A stretch of DNA of 15,327 bases from Patescibacteria group bacterium UBA6102 (GCA_002423555.1 DIWQ01000007.1:1-15327), one strand, 5' to 3'. Shown: positions 1 to 6,838, counted from the stretch's first letter. The notes: generated from the letters alone by a model not told the origin. Numbers and translations: made by a program.

Positions 1-1234
1 CCCAGCTGTTGTAGTTGTAATTGTAATTATAATTCGGGCGGTAGAAAGTCGGGCGCAGGCTGGATGAAGACGACAGACTGCCGCCGGTGCAGGACCAGGA
101 AAGCGAATCGTAGTTTCCGTCCACGGAACCGTCCAGACGCACGGAACTTTCGTTGTCGTTGATGTATTTGTCCGGACCGGCGTCCGCTTCCAGATCGTCG
201 GCGGTGCCGGTGATGCTCACGCTGTCGGAAGCACTGCCGCCCGAACCGGTGCAGGTGATGGTGTAGGTTCTGGAACCGGTGAAGTTGCCCACTTGCTCGG
301 AACCGGAAGTGGCTTTGCTCCCCGACCACGAACCGGAAGCGGAGCAAGAAGTGGCGTTGGCGGATGTCCAGTGCAAAGTGGCGTTTTGGCCGCATTTGAC
401 CTGGCCGTAATAATCAAGATTCACCGTGGGCGTGTTGTAGCCGCAATCTTGCGGGCAGGACGCTTTGGTTTCGCCGCATTCACAACGGCCGTCGCCGCAG
501 GAATAGCACCGCGAATCGCAGGTTTGCCATGTTCCCCAGGCGGTGCATTGGCCGCTCTGGACGCAAGTTCTTCCCGAAGACCCGGAACATTCATGGGTGT
601 TTAAGACGCATTGATTTTGGCAGGTGTCCACGCAGGAACCGTTGACGCAGGTCTGATTCCACCCGCACTGGGTGATGTTGCCCCATTCCAAACAAGAGTC
701 GGAATCATAGTTGCCGCACTGCTTCCAGCCATTGCCCGAACACACCCGCTGGCCATTGATGGAACATTCGTCGGTGCAAGAGGCAATACAAGAACCGTTA
801 ATGCAGGTTTGATTGGCGGCACACCAAGTGACCGAACTCCAATACAGGCAACCGTTGCCGGCCTTATAACAAGTCTGATAACCGTTTCCCGAACAGCGGC
901 GCTGTCCCACCGAAGAACATTCGCTGGTACAAGTCGGCGGCGTGTAGACATAAAGCGGCGGATTTTCCTGATGCGGGGTTAGCGTGTAGGTGCTGGTGTA
1001 AGTCGTTGGCGTACCAGTGGTAAATGAAGAAGTTACCGGAGTACCAGTGGTAAAACTGGATGTAACAGGTGTGCCAGTAGTAAAACTAGAAGTCGTTGGC
1101 GTACCAGTGGTAAATGAAGAAGTTACCGGAGTACCAGTGGTAAATGCCGCGTTTATTTGCTCATTGGAAAACACAGCAACTAAAAAAACTACACCAAGAA
1201 AAACTAAACTTTTAATAAAAAAGTGATTTGCCAT
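1..1234 (-). CDS. Secreted Cys-rich, Ig/PKD-like surface protein (3' end outside window)
   Basis: The minus-strand frame is open without a stop from ATG 1234 to the window edge, giving 411 codons of an incomplete protein. Residues 1-30 look like a signal peptide (K8, then a hydrophobic run, ending INAA). Residues 31-80 are five copies of a ten-residue repeat, FTTGTP(V/T)TSS. From Cys102 to about residue 265 come Cys-rich modules with the recurring pattern C-x3-C, GQR-x-CSGNG, then QTC-x-NGSC, which suggests disulphide-bonded export. An Ig/PKD-like domain of the type found in many CPR surface proteins follows, with LHWTSANATSCSASG and TYTITCTGSGGSASDS. A second beta-type domain (DAGPDKYINDNE) starts before the edge. 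The exact ligand or function cannot be told. The missing C-terminus would show whether a sortase signal or membrane anchor is present, relevant because a sortase gene lies 0.9 kb away. Confidence 0.85.
   Translation of the reverse strand, partial: MANHFFIKSLVFLGVVFLVAVFSNEQINAAFTTGTPVTSSFTTGTPTTSSFTTGTPVTSSFTTGTPVTSSFTTGTPTTYTSTYTLTPHQENPPLYVYTPPTCTSECSSVGQRRCSGNGYQTCYKAGNGCLYWSSVTWCAANQTCINGSCIASCTDECSINGQRVCSGNGWKQCGNYDSDSCLEWGNITQCGWNQTCVNGSCVDTCQNQCVLNTHECSGSSGRTCVQSGQCTAWGTWQTCDSRCYSCGDGRCECGETKASCPQDCGYNTPTVNLDYYGQVKCGQNATLHWTSANATSCSASGSWSGSKATSGSEQVGNFTGSRTYTITCTGSGGSASDSVSITGTADDLEADAGPDKYINDNESSVRLDGSVDGNYDSLSWSCTGGSLSSSSSLRPTFYRPNYNYNYNYNSW
995..1144 (-). repeat. Five 30-bp tandem repeats coding for TTGTP(V/T)TSSF
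   Basis: Five 30-bp units run back to back (995-1024, 1025-1054, 1055-1084, 1085-1114, 1115-1144) and keep the reading frame. Bases 1001-1054 and 1091-1144 are an exact 54-bp duplicate at 90-bp spacing, so part of the array was copied recently as a multi-unit block. The product is a Thr/Ser/Pro-rich stalk directly after the signal peptide. Copy number could vary between strains without changing the frame. Confidence 0.9.
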
Positions 1235-1294
1235 AATAATTTTATTAGATTTATTATATTTTATACAGTATACAGTTGCTAGATTATATCTTAT

Positions 1295-1323
1295 ATTAAA
1301 TATTAAATTAAATAAAATGTCAA
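1295..1323 (-). promoter_or_regulatory. Sigma70-type promoter of the Cys-rich surface protein gene
   Basis: On the minus strand a perfect -35 TTGACA (1323-1318) is followed after 17 bases by TTTAAT (1300-1295), a five-of-six -10 box. The expected start is near 1288, giving an AT-rich leader of about 54 bases before ATG 1234. No Shine-Dalgarno site is seen in the leader. Confidence 0.7.
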
Positions 1324-1359
1324 TAGGACAACGTCTTATTTAAGATTAAGTTTATATAG

Positions 1360-1415
1360 CATAAAAGAAAAAGAGAAGCAACCACCCGTTAAAAAAATTA
1401 CGTTATGGTTGCTTC
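1360..1415 (-). terminator. Intrinsic terminator after the small secreted protein gene
   Basis: The 9-bp inverted repeat GAAGCAACC / GGTTGCTTC (1415-1407 with 1383-1375) begins at the stop codon of the gene ending at 1414. It encloses a 23-base loop, and a T-rich tract (1374-1362) follows on the minus strand. Confidence 0.7.
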
Positions 1416-2025
1416 ATGCGAAGCAGGGGAAGGGTTCATATACCGGTTTCTGGGTTAAGGTATTTACCCAGAAATAATACGGTACAACCTTCTGGCTTGA
1501 AACATCAAATACCAGAATTACAATTGTACTTATTGAACCCTCAAGAGTCCCTGGTTTCAGGATATTGTTTCCATAACCTGCAGCAAAGGCTAGGTTGCTG
1601 CTATATCCAACTCCTGTCCATCTTGTGGCCAGTACTGTTGCAAACCCTTCAGCAGTGGTTTGCGGTATACCTGTAGCCGCGTTCATCAAGGCTCCCTCGG
1701 AGCCCAAATAAACGGTTCCCGCCGGAATGTCCCTATTTAAGGCCTCAGGCCCTATGCCATACATCCCAGCTGCCCATTCCATTGCTTGAGTGACCCAGAC
1801 AGATGGAACAGGCTTAACCTCAGCCGAAGCTGAAGTTACAACCGAAGCTTGAGCTGGAGCCCCTGTCACCGCGGTTATTGTTGTAGTAGTGGCTACTACA
1901 CCGCCAAACCTTGTTAGGCTTGACTGCCCAATAAGTAGAGGTTCGTTCGCTATGGCTATACCACCACTCGCGCAGAGCGCGAGCAAAATTATTGCCGCTA
2001 CCAGCGACATCATTCTCATTCTCAT
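1414..2025 (-). CDS. Small secreted protein of unknown function
   Basis: I do not recognise this family. The product is about 203 residues from ATG 2025. Residues 7-26 form a hydrophobic signal peptide ending AIA before NEP, so the mature protein is probably exported. A Thr/Ala/Val-rich linker follows (VVATTTTITAVTGAPAQAS). The C-terminal part is Gly/aromatic-rich, with WVTQAMEWAAGMYGIG and LAFAAGYGNN, and ends in a single Cys (PFPCFA). The start is ambiguous because the hexamer ATGAGA is repeated, giving in-frame ATGs at 2031, 2025, 2019, 2013 and 2010. The Shine-Dalgarno-like GAGG (2037-2034) is only 2 bases from the first ATG but 8 bases from the second, so 2025 is preferred. It is a single-gene unit with its own promoter and terminator. 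Confidence 0.75.
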   Translation of the reverse strand: MRMRMMSLVAAIILLALCASGGIAIANEPLLIGQSSLTRFGGVVATTTTITAVTGAPAQASVVTSASAEVKPVPSVWVTQAMEWAAGMYGIGPEALNRDIPAGTVYLGSEGALMNAATGIPQTTAEGFATVLATRWTGVGYSSNLAFAAGYGNNILKPGTLEGSISTIVILVFDVSSQKVVPYYFWVNTLTQKPVYEPFPCFA

Positions 2026-2032
2026 TCTCATT

Positions 2033-2037
2033 ACCTC
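2033..2037 (-). promoter_or_regulatory. Shine-Dalgarno site GAGGT that decides the start
   Basis: GAGGT lies next to a run of alternative ATGs. Its 8-base distance to ATG 2025 fits initiation there better than the 2-base distance to ATG 2031. It is one of the few clear Shine-Dalgarno sites in the window. Confidence 0.55.
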
Positions 2038-2055
2038 AAAGAACTATTGGTTTTA

Positions 2056-2083
2056 ATTATGCATATTTTTGGGTTTTTGTCAA
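2056..2083 (-). promoter_or_regulatory. Sigma70-type promoter of the small secreted protein gene
   Basis: A perfect TTGACA (2083-2078), a 16-base spacer and CATAAT (2061-2056, five of six) precede the gene. The predicted start near 2049 gives a leader of roughly 20 bases that carries the GAGGT site. Confidence 0.7.
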
Positions 2084-2113
2084 GGGCGGATGCCGGTATG
2101 GACACGGTAATGC

Positions 2114-2135
2114 AAAACCCCGGCGAGGGGGTTTT
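2114..2135 (-). terminator. Terminator hairpin after the sortase gene
   Basis: AAAACCCC (2135-2128 on the minus strand) pairs with GGGGTTTT (2121-2114) around a 6-base loop and overlaps the sortase stop codon. The A/T arms make it able to work in both directions. The T-tail beyond the stem is short. Confidence 0.65.
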
Positions 2136-2853
2136 ATAATTCGGCTTCCACGGCGATACGTTTGGTGTCCTTGCCCGGCGGCCAGCAACTGATGAGCATC
2201 AGCGAATTGCCTTCCACCGTGGGCGCCGGCACGCCGTCTTTGGGATTCACGATCTGTGATCCGGCCACCTTATAATAGCGAGTGATGTTGTCATAGGTTA
2301 CCACCACCATATCGCCTTTTTCCAGCTCGTTAATCTTGGAAAACACCCATTCATATTTGATTTTCGGCCAGCCGGCTGGCGCGCTGTGTCCCAGAATGAC
2401 GGTTTGTCCGTTCTCGCCGAATGGCGCCGAACCCGGATAGAGCACCACGCCCGAATCCAGCAAGCCGGAAATAACTTCCGCGTCGCCGGTCTTGGCGGTA
2501 ATAATCGGCGCGGTAATGTTGATTCCGGGAATGGTGAGCATATCGCGCCGGGGTTTTTGCGCCGAGGCGGGAGAATTTTCCGCCTCCGGCGACTTGATCG
2601 CCGGTTTATTGTCAACTTCCGGCGTGCCGGAAATCAAAGTAGGATTCTTAACGACCAAAACATACGGCCGCGGAAAAATTTGCGGGAACGCGTCCGATAA
2701 AATTTGCCGCCAGATATTGGCGTTCACGACCCAGGAAATGTTGCCCCAAAACAGCGCAATCAACGCCAAAAACGCCAGCAAAAGCGCCAGCGGTAAAAAC
2801 GGACTGTTCCAAAACCTCCGGCGAGTTTTTTTTCTCTTTTTTGCATTCGTCAT
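2134..2853 (-). CDS. Membrane-anchored sortase
   Basis: Sortases are membrane transpeptidases that cleave a C-terminal sorting signal and link the protein to the wall or to another protein. This 239-residue product has a very basic N-terminus (residues 4-13), one membrane segment at about 19-36, a Pro/Glu/Ala-rich linker, and a catalytic domain from about residue 105 (TIPGINITAPI). The catalytic triad is visible: His156 in LGHSA, Cys223 in LISCWPPG and Arg232 in TKRIAV. The topology (N-terminal anchor, no C-terminal helix) fits class D/E-like sortases, but the class is not certain. It starts 14 bases after the CAP gene stop and has no clear ribosome site, so it is probably co-transcribed. No complete protein in the window shows an obvious LPxTG-type signal. 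The truncated surface protein is the best candidate substrate. Confidence 0.92.
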   Translation of the reverse strand: MTNAKKRKKTRRRFWNSPFLPLALLLAFLALIALFWGNISWVVNANIWRQILSDAFPQIFPRPYVLVVKNPTLISGTPEVDNKPAIKSPEAENSPASAQKPRRDMLTIPGINITAPIITAKTGDAEVISGLLDSGVVLYPGSAPFGENGQTVILGHSAPAGWPKIKYEWVFSKINELEKGDMVVVTYDNITRYYKVAGSQIVNPKDGVPAPTVEGNSLMLISCWPPGKDTKRIAVEAEL

Positions 2854-2867
2854 GGGACAAGGAGGGA

Positions 2868-3827
2868 TTAAACAACAAAATTTCGGGGAACCAGGGCCGC
2901 AATCAACCCGTAGTCCAGAAGCGCGAAAACGATCATCACGGCGATAAATCCGACGGCTTTCGCCAAAAGATCTCCGTGCGCCAAATCCGCTTTAAGAGTG
3001 AAATTGACCAACAAAAGCAATATCACCGCGACCAAAGACAAATAAACCGTCCACTGCATTACAAAATAAAAATCCCGCGCCAAAAATTGCGCAATCTTAA
3101 ATCCCGCCGAATTCTGATCCGGCGCGGCGGTCTGCGCGCCCAAAACGCCGCGGGCGGCTACTTCGCTTTCCTCCGGTGCCGTTGGCGCCTGGCTTAATGC
3201 GGTGCCCGCCGGCGCGGCTTCCTTGCGGCCGGACCGGGCGCCGAACATCTGCACCACGATCGTGGCGGGATTTCCCTGAAAGTTGGCTTTTAAAACCGCG
3301 ATGCCGATCTCTTGATATTTATTGTTAATAATGTTGGCATGATGGGTCGGCGATGCGGTCCACGCTTTTTGGACCTCCCCGGAATCCAAAAATCCGATGG
3401 CTAAATTTTCACCGGCATAACGATAATTATATCCGGCCTTGGAAAACCAGTGCCAAGGATTAACCCCCGAAGGGCTCACGTGGTTGAAATAGCCGCCCTG
3501 CGCCATATCCAGCGCCTTCATATATGCCGCCTGATTCAAGACCGGATTTTCCGCCAGCGGCGGCAAATTGCTTCGGGAACGTTCATAATTCGCCAGATCA
3601 ATCAGCGCGGTTTTGGTAATGTCGGCGTAAAAAGGATTTCCCGAAAACGAATGCAGAAACAGCGCAAATCCGATTTTCAAAACTGCGATACCGATCAAAA
3701 AAAACAATAAAAAATTACCTGAAAAAATCCGGGCGCGGCCGCCATTTTCTTCGCACGGCAAAAAAAATTGCCGCAAATTATTTTTGAGGTTTTTCATATG
3801 CAATTTGGAAAATCCAATCTTATCCAT
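2868..3827 (-). CDS. CAP (SCP/PR1, YkwD-like) domain membrane protein
   Basis: The product is 319 residues from ATG 3827. Residues 39-59 form a membrane segment. Residues about 70-195 form a CAP domain with the family's hallmark positions: His116 (GYFNHVSPSG), Glu140 (AGENLA), His162/163 (SPTHHANI) and Glu173 (YQEIGIAVL). An Ala/Pro/Glu linker and two more hydrophobic helices (about 256-277 and 290-312) follow, so the CAP domain is probably displayed outside and tethered at both ends. Bacterial CAP proteins are secreted or surface proteins whose biochemical role is mostly unknown. A TTG at 3833 could extend the frame, but it overlaps the -10 box, so the ATG is chosen. The gene precedes the sortase gene by 14 bases. 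Confidence 0.9.
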   Translation of the reverse strand: MDKIGFSKLHMKNLKNNLRQFFLPCEENGGRARIFSGNFLLFFLIGIAVLKIGFALFLHSFSGNPFYADITKTALIDLANYERSRSNLPPLAENPVLNQAAYMKALDMAQGGYFNHVSPSGVNPWHWFSKAGYNYRYAGENLAIGFLDSGEVQKAWTASPTHHANIINNKYQEIGIAVLKANFQGNPATIVVQMFGARSGRKEAAPAGTALSQAPTAPEESEVAARGVLGAQTAAPDQNSAGFKIAQFLARDFYFVMQWTVYLSLVAVILLLLVNFTLKADLAHGDLLAKAVGFIAVMIVFALLDYGLIAALVPRNFVV

Positions 3828-3832
3828 TGTCA

Positions 3833-3861
3833 ATTATAACCTTTATGGCGTTTGAAGACAA
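3833..3861 (-). promoter_or_regulatory. Leaderless promoter of the CAP gene
   Basis: A perfect -10 TATAAT (3838-3833) lies 17 bases after TTGTCT (3861-3856, four of six). The A of ATG 3827 is six bases past the -10 box, exactly where transcription should start, so the mRNA probably has no leader. Confidence 0.7.
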
Positions 3862-3885
3862 CAAAACGCGGTCTGCCGCCGCGTT
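3854..3885 (-). terminator. Probable terminator after the coiled-coil protein gene
   Basis: AACGCGG (3885-3879) and CCGCGTT (3871-3865) form a 7-bp stem with a 7-base loop, followed by the T-rich TTGTTGTCTT. The tail overlaps the -35 box of the CAP promoter. A weaker GC-rich hairpin (CGCCGG/CCGGCG) lies just upstream of it. Confidence 0.5.
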
Positions 3886-3930
3886 CAATTGTTTGCCGCC
3901 GGACAGGCACCGGCGCTTGGGCAATCAAAA

Positions 3931-4659
3931 TTAGAAAGCAAAAAGTTTTTTGAAAAAATCTCCCACGGCTTGCCACAAACCTCCTTTCGTTTCCGCGCTA
4001 TCTTGGCCGCCGTTTTTTTCCACGGTCAAGGAAGCGTCTTTTTCTTCGGAGGCCGCAACATTCCTCTTTGCGCCTTCATCTTCGGTCCCGGCCACGGTTC
4101 TTTCTTCGGCCGGAATCTCCTTCTCCGCCGCGGTTTGCGCCACCATTTCTTCGGTTAACTCGTCAATCTGGCGGCGGACAATCGCGATTTGCGCCTCAAT
4201 CTCTTCGTTTGCTTGCGGTTTTGAGGCCGGCAAATCCGCGGGCAAGGCCGCAACAATCGGCGCGGCCGGCGCCGCCGCAATCATTGACGCGGAAACATTT
4301 AAACCGGCGGTGATCTGCGTAGCCAACTCCATGGTTTTTCGGCGAATATCTTCCAGCGTGAGATATATCGCGACTTCGATTTTCAATCGCTCGGTTTCTT
4401 TGGCGATTCGCGTCACTTCCCTTTCAATATTATCAAGTTTTTCCGGAGCCAATTCCATGTTCACGACCGGAGCGGCCTTTTTCCCGCTCTGCGTTTCCGT
4501 CATCAATTGCGAAACCTTTTTCTGCACTTCCTGGATTTGCGCCGATATCGTTTGATAATCGGCATTTTGCTCCGCGCCGCCGGCAAAAGCATTTCCTCCC
4601 AAGAGCAAACCGGCAAAAGTTGCCGCGGCCAGCGACACAATCTTGGTTTTGATTCGCAT
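3931..4659 (-). CDS. Exported coiled-coil protein of unknown function
   Basis: From ATG 4659 the protein has 242 residues. Residues 1-26 are a clear signal peptide (MRIKTK, hydrophobic core, AFA before GG). The mature part has long charged heptad-like stretches (QTISAQIQEVQKKVSQLM; EKLDNIEREVTRIAKETERL; EAQIAIVRRQIDELTEEM) broken by an Ala/Pro-rich hinge (AAAPAAPIVAALPADLPA). This suggests two coiled-coil arms. An acidic low-complexity stretch follows, then an amphipathic aromatic end (GGLWQAVGDFFKKLFAF) that may contact membrane. No enzyme motif is seen. The frame extends to a TTG at 4743, but those residues are arginine-rich and lie before the signal peptide, so they are not counted. Its own promoter lies about 100 bases upstream. 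Confidence 0.82.
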   Translation of the reverse strand: MRIKTKIVSLAAATFAGLLLGGNAFAGGAEQNADYQTISAQIQEVQKKVSQLMTETQSGKKAAPVVNMELAPEKLDNIEREVTRIAKETERLKIEVAIYLTLEDIRRKTMELATQITAGLNVSASMIAAAPAAPIVAALPADLPASKPQANEEIEAQIAIVRRQIDELTEEMVAQTAAEKEIPAEERTVAGTEDEGAKRNVAASEEKDASLTVEKNGGQDSAETKGGLWQAVGDFFKKLFAF

Positions 4660-4768
4660 ATTTTCTTTTACTTTAAAAGTCCTCAACTTTATTGGCATTG
4701 CGCTTGGCATTGCTGAATTTGTCGACCTCGCCCGCGACCGCAAAAAACTCCGGCCGCGGCGTTAGTAG

Positions 4769-4798
4769 ATGATAGCAGATTTTACCCGATTTATGCAA
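4769..4798 (-). promoter_or_regulatory. Extended -10 promoter of the coiled-coil protein gene
   Basis: TGC-TATCAT (hexamer 4774-4769, five of six, with the extended TG element) has a weak TTGCAT (4798-4793) at 18 bases. The predicted start near 4762 leaves a leader of about 100 bases before ATG 4659. Confidence 0.55.
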
Positions 4799-4831
4799 TA
4801 CCCTGTCCGATTGGCGTCCGCTGGCAAAGAC

Positions 4832-4920
4832 AAAAAACGGCCGCGTTGATACCCGGTTAGGGAGGAAAATTTAACCGGGCACCAATACGGCCGCTTTATG
4901 TCCTAAGGACATTGCCTTAT
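4832..4920 (-). ncRNA. Putative small RNA with an anti-Shine-Dalgarno loop
   Basis: This lies in the 353-base gene-free stretch 4660-5012. After promoter-like boxes come a 6-bp hairpin ATGTCC-TTA-GGACAT (4912-4898) and then a 22-bp hairpin. Arms 4893-4872 and 4859-4838 pair with only one A-C mismatch and three G-U pairs. The 12-base loop is AATTTTCCTCCC, and six Ts follow (4837-4832). This is the shape of a short independent transcript of 80-90 bases ending at an intrinsic terminator. The loop shows CCUCC, the sequence of the 16S anti-Shine-Dalgarno, as in C-rich-loop sRNAs that block ribosome sites. It could instead be only a second terminator. No homologue is recognised. Confidence 0.45.
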
Positions 4921-4928
4921 TTTATCCC

Positions 4929-4957
4929 AATTTACGGCAAATAAATATTTTTGTCAA
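4929..4957 (-). promoter_or_regulatory. Promoter in front of the putative small RNA
   Basis: A perfect TTGACA (4957-4952) begins three bases after the T-tract of the preceding terminator. It is followed after 17 bases by TAAATT (4934-4929, four of six). A second -10-like box, TAAAAT, is at 4924-4919. No protein gene starts within 250 bases downstream. Confidence 0.5.
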
Positions 4958-4959
4958 TC

Positions 4960-4996
4960 AAAAAAACGGCGGTTGATGATCATCGCGCCGTTTTTT
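4960..4996 (-). terminator. Strong intrinsic terminator of the mltG-SIMPL unit
   Basis: AAAAAACGGCG (4996-4986) pairs with CGCCGTTTTTT (4971-4961) as an 11-bp stem. The loop contains the self-complementary GATGATCATC. A T-run follows on the minus strand, and the A-run gives it activity in the other direction as well. Confidence 0.85.
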
Positions 4997-5012
4997 AAAT
5001 TTACAGCCAACA

Positions 5013-5780
5013 CTACTTAATAGTAAATGACGCCCGCACCACGCCGGTAATCTTTTTTTCCAAAGAAGAAGTGTCATAGGCGCCGTAATCGGAAACCTCC
5101 ACGGAGTTCTTGGCGGTCACCTGAAAAACTCCCTGGCTAGCCGATTGCAAGGCGCCGATTTTTTTTCCGGTGCTTTGCGCAATCCGCCGTGCCCGCTCCT
5201 GCGCATCCTTGGTGGCCTCCGCCAGCAAATCAAGCCGCAACTCCGCCAGCTTGGAATAATAATATTCCAGATTTTGCGTGGTGAAAATTATTCCCTGGCC
5301 CACAAATTCGTCGGCGGCGGTTTGCGCCAGCCGGGCGACTTCGTCAACGCGGCCGGACTCAATGATGATTACCTGCTGAATGTTATAACCGATTGCCCGG
5401 CTGCTGCCGCAGGACTGATTGCCATAGCGGTCATAGAACATTCCTCCCTGGCTTTCGCAAACCGGATTAACCGTGGCCGGATTGACGGTGATTTCCGAAT
5501 CCAAAACCCCGGACTGGATAAAATATTTTTTAATGACGTCAATGTCGTTTTTGATTTGCGCGCTCCCGCCCGCCAGCTGATCGGCATTGACACTGCGCGT
5601 GATTGAGCTTTGCCATTTGATGATGTCGGATGCCACAATCTTTTCCGCGGACCCCGTGATTGATAAAACGTCCGACAATTGCCGAGCGCGGAAAAAACTG
5701 TCGGCGCCGATGGCAGTGGCGATGATGATGCCAGCGCTGATAATGGCGGCGCTGAAAGGAAGCGAATTTTTGATCTCCAT
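5013..5780 (-). CDS. SIMPL-domain (DUF541) protein, membrane-anchored
   Basis: The 255-residue product has one N-terminal membrane helix (about 9-27) and a SIMPL domain: VLSITGSAEKIVASDIIKWQ near 38-57, then the typical helical stretch with EATKDAQERARRIAQSTGKKIGAL near 188-211, and an end strand VVRASFTIK. SIMPL proteins are periplasmic or extracellular beta-rich proteins, often oligomeric, with no agreed catalytic role. Cys108 and Cys124 in a loop could form a disulphide outside the membrane. The start is ATG 5780, 22 bases after the mltG stop. A longer frame upstream would overlap mltG and read as nonsense. A strong terminator ends the unit. Confidence 0.9.
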   Translation of the reverse strand: MEIKNSLPFSAAIISAGIIIATAIGADSFFRARQLSDVLSITGSAEKIVASDIIKWQSSITRSVNADQLAGGSAQIKNDIDVIKKYFIQSGVLDSEITVNPATVNPVCESQGGMFYDRYGNQSCGSSRAIGYNIQQVIIIESGRVDEVARLAQTAADEFVGQGIIFTTQNLEYYYSKLAELRLDLLAEATKDAQERARRIAQSTGKKIGALQSASQGVFQVTAKNSVEVSDYGAYDTSSLEKKITGVVRASFTIK

Positions 5781-5802
5781 ATTTTTAAAAATTATTCGTA
5801 GT

Positions 5803-6780
5803 TTATTCAAGGTAGCGGGCGATGTTTTGCAAATGTTCGTCATAGGTTTTGGAAAAAACGGTGGCACCATCGGCGGCGGAAAGATAATACCAATAATCGG
5901 TCTGAACCGGTTCAATCGCGGCTTCAAGGGAGTCAAACCCGGGATTGCAAACCGGCCCCAGCGGCAAACCGGTATGCTTGTATGTATTATAGGGCGAATC
6001 CAAATCTTTGTTAATATGGTCCGGACTGCCGGCCTTGTAATAAAGCAGAGTCGCATCGGTTTGCAGAGGCATCCCCGCGCCCAACCGCTTCCACAAAATG
6101 CCGGCGGCGATTTTTTTGTCTTCCAAGGTTCTCACCTCTTTTTCCAGGATTGAGGCCATAATCACCGTATCGCGCACGGACAGATTTTTCGCGGCGATCT
6201 TTTCCCGGCCCAGCAAATCCAACTTCGCGGAAAAATTTTCCAGCGCCGGCGTTATCAGATCGTCAATTGAGGCGTTTTCCGGCAATTGATAGGTGTCGGG
6301 AAAAAGGTATCCCTCCAAATCGGCGGCGGCGGGAATCTCCCGCAAAAAATCAAATTTGCCTTTGAGCGCCTCAACGTCAACGGCGCCAAAATCAGCGTCC
6401 GGCAAAACCTTGGCAATACCGGCGCTTTTTTGAATGTCGGCCACGGTCCATCCGGGAATAATTGTGGCGATTTTCGGCGCGGTTTGCCCGGAAACCATTT
6501 TTTCAATGATTTGACGATCATCCAATCCGGCCAGATCATATTCTCCCGATTTTAAATTGCGCCAGTGGCCGTCCCGCGCCAGATAAAACAAAAATCTCAG
6601 CTTGCTCTTGATGTAGCCCTCGGACTTCAAGTCCGTGGCGATCTGCGGTGCGTTTTGGCCGCGTAAAATCGTGATCGTCTCTTGCGGCTGACGCGATTTT
6701 CCCTCCAACTCAAAAACCGCTCCGGTTCCCGCCGCCAGCAATATCGCCGCCAAAAAAACATATAACGCCTGCTTGATCAT
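5803..6780 (-). CDS. mltG: Endolytic peptidoglycan transglycosylase MltG
   Basis: MltG cuts nascent glycan strands at the outer face of the membrane and so sets strand length. The 325-residue product has an N-terminal membrane helix (about 5-23) and a LysM-like subdomain near 35-98 (ITILRGQNAPQIATDLKSEG). The catalytic domain carries LEGYLFPDTY (155-164), ASILEKEV with the catalytic Glu213, SPYNTYKHTGLPLGPVCNPG (262-281), and the C-terminal block YLSAADGATVFSKTYDEH. All family hallmarks are present and the length is normal. The start is ATG 6780, with no evident Shine-Dalgarno. It is followed closely by the SIMPL gene and preceded by a 58-base gap after the nuclease-like gene. Confidence 0.96.
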   Translation of the reverse strand: MIKQALYVFLAAILLAAGTGAVFELEGKSRQPQETITILRGQNAPQIATDLKSEGYIKSKLRFLFYLARDGHWRNLKSGEYDLAGLDDRQIIEKMVSGQTAPKIATIIPGWTVADIQKSAGIAKVLPDADFGAVDVEALKGKFDFLREIPAAADLEGYLFPDTYQLPENASIDDLITPALENFSAKLDLLGREKIAAKNLSVRDTVIMASILEKEVRTLEDKKIAAGILWKRLGAGMPLQTDATLLYYKAGSPDHINKDLDSPYNTYKHTGLPLGPVCNPGFDSLEAAIEPVQTDYWYYLSAADGATVFSKTYDEHLQNIARYLE

Positions 6781-6838
6781 TTTTTATTCATCCGCCGGAA
6801 TACCCCGGACTCTGGCCCGGAATATTCTATGGACAAGT

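Noticed and set aside
995..1144. Regular 30-bp repeats considered as a CRISPR array
   Set aside because: There are no spacers. The units are contiguous, in frame and coding, and no cas genes lie near.
3831..3833. TTG start for the CAP gene
   Set aside because: It overlaps the last base of the TATAAT box, so it would lie upstream of the transcription start.
4250..4280. GC-rich palindromic stretch in the coiled-coil gene
   Set aside because: It is explained by Ala/Pro codons (GCC, GCG, CCG) of the hinge. The symmetry is imperfect.
3950..4555. Long plus-strand open frame (201 codons) opposite the coiled-coil gene
   Set aside because: It is a mirror frame of a gene with a clear signal peptide and heptads. 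Its own product has no recognisable domain or start signals.
4660..4743. Upstream TTG start for the coiled-coil gene
   Set aside because: The added residues precede an intact signal peptide beginning at ATG 4659 and look like untranslated leader.
5781..6056. N-terminal extension of the SIMPL frame
   Set aside because: It would overlap mltG by over 250 bases and translates to a Pro/Arg-rich non-family sequence. ATG 5780 gives the normal protein.
5587..6153. Plus-strand open frame of 188 codons
   Set aside because: It covers conserved mltG and SIMPL coding sequence on the opposite strand, and the translation shows no domain.
6781..6838. Repeated CCGGAATA motifs before mltG, considered as an operator or terminator
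   Set aside because: They are short direct copies without a convincing stem, T-tract or promoter boxes.
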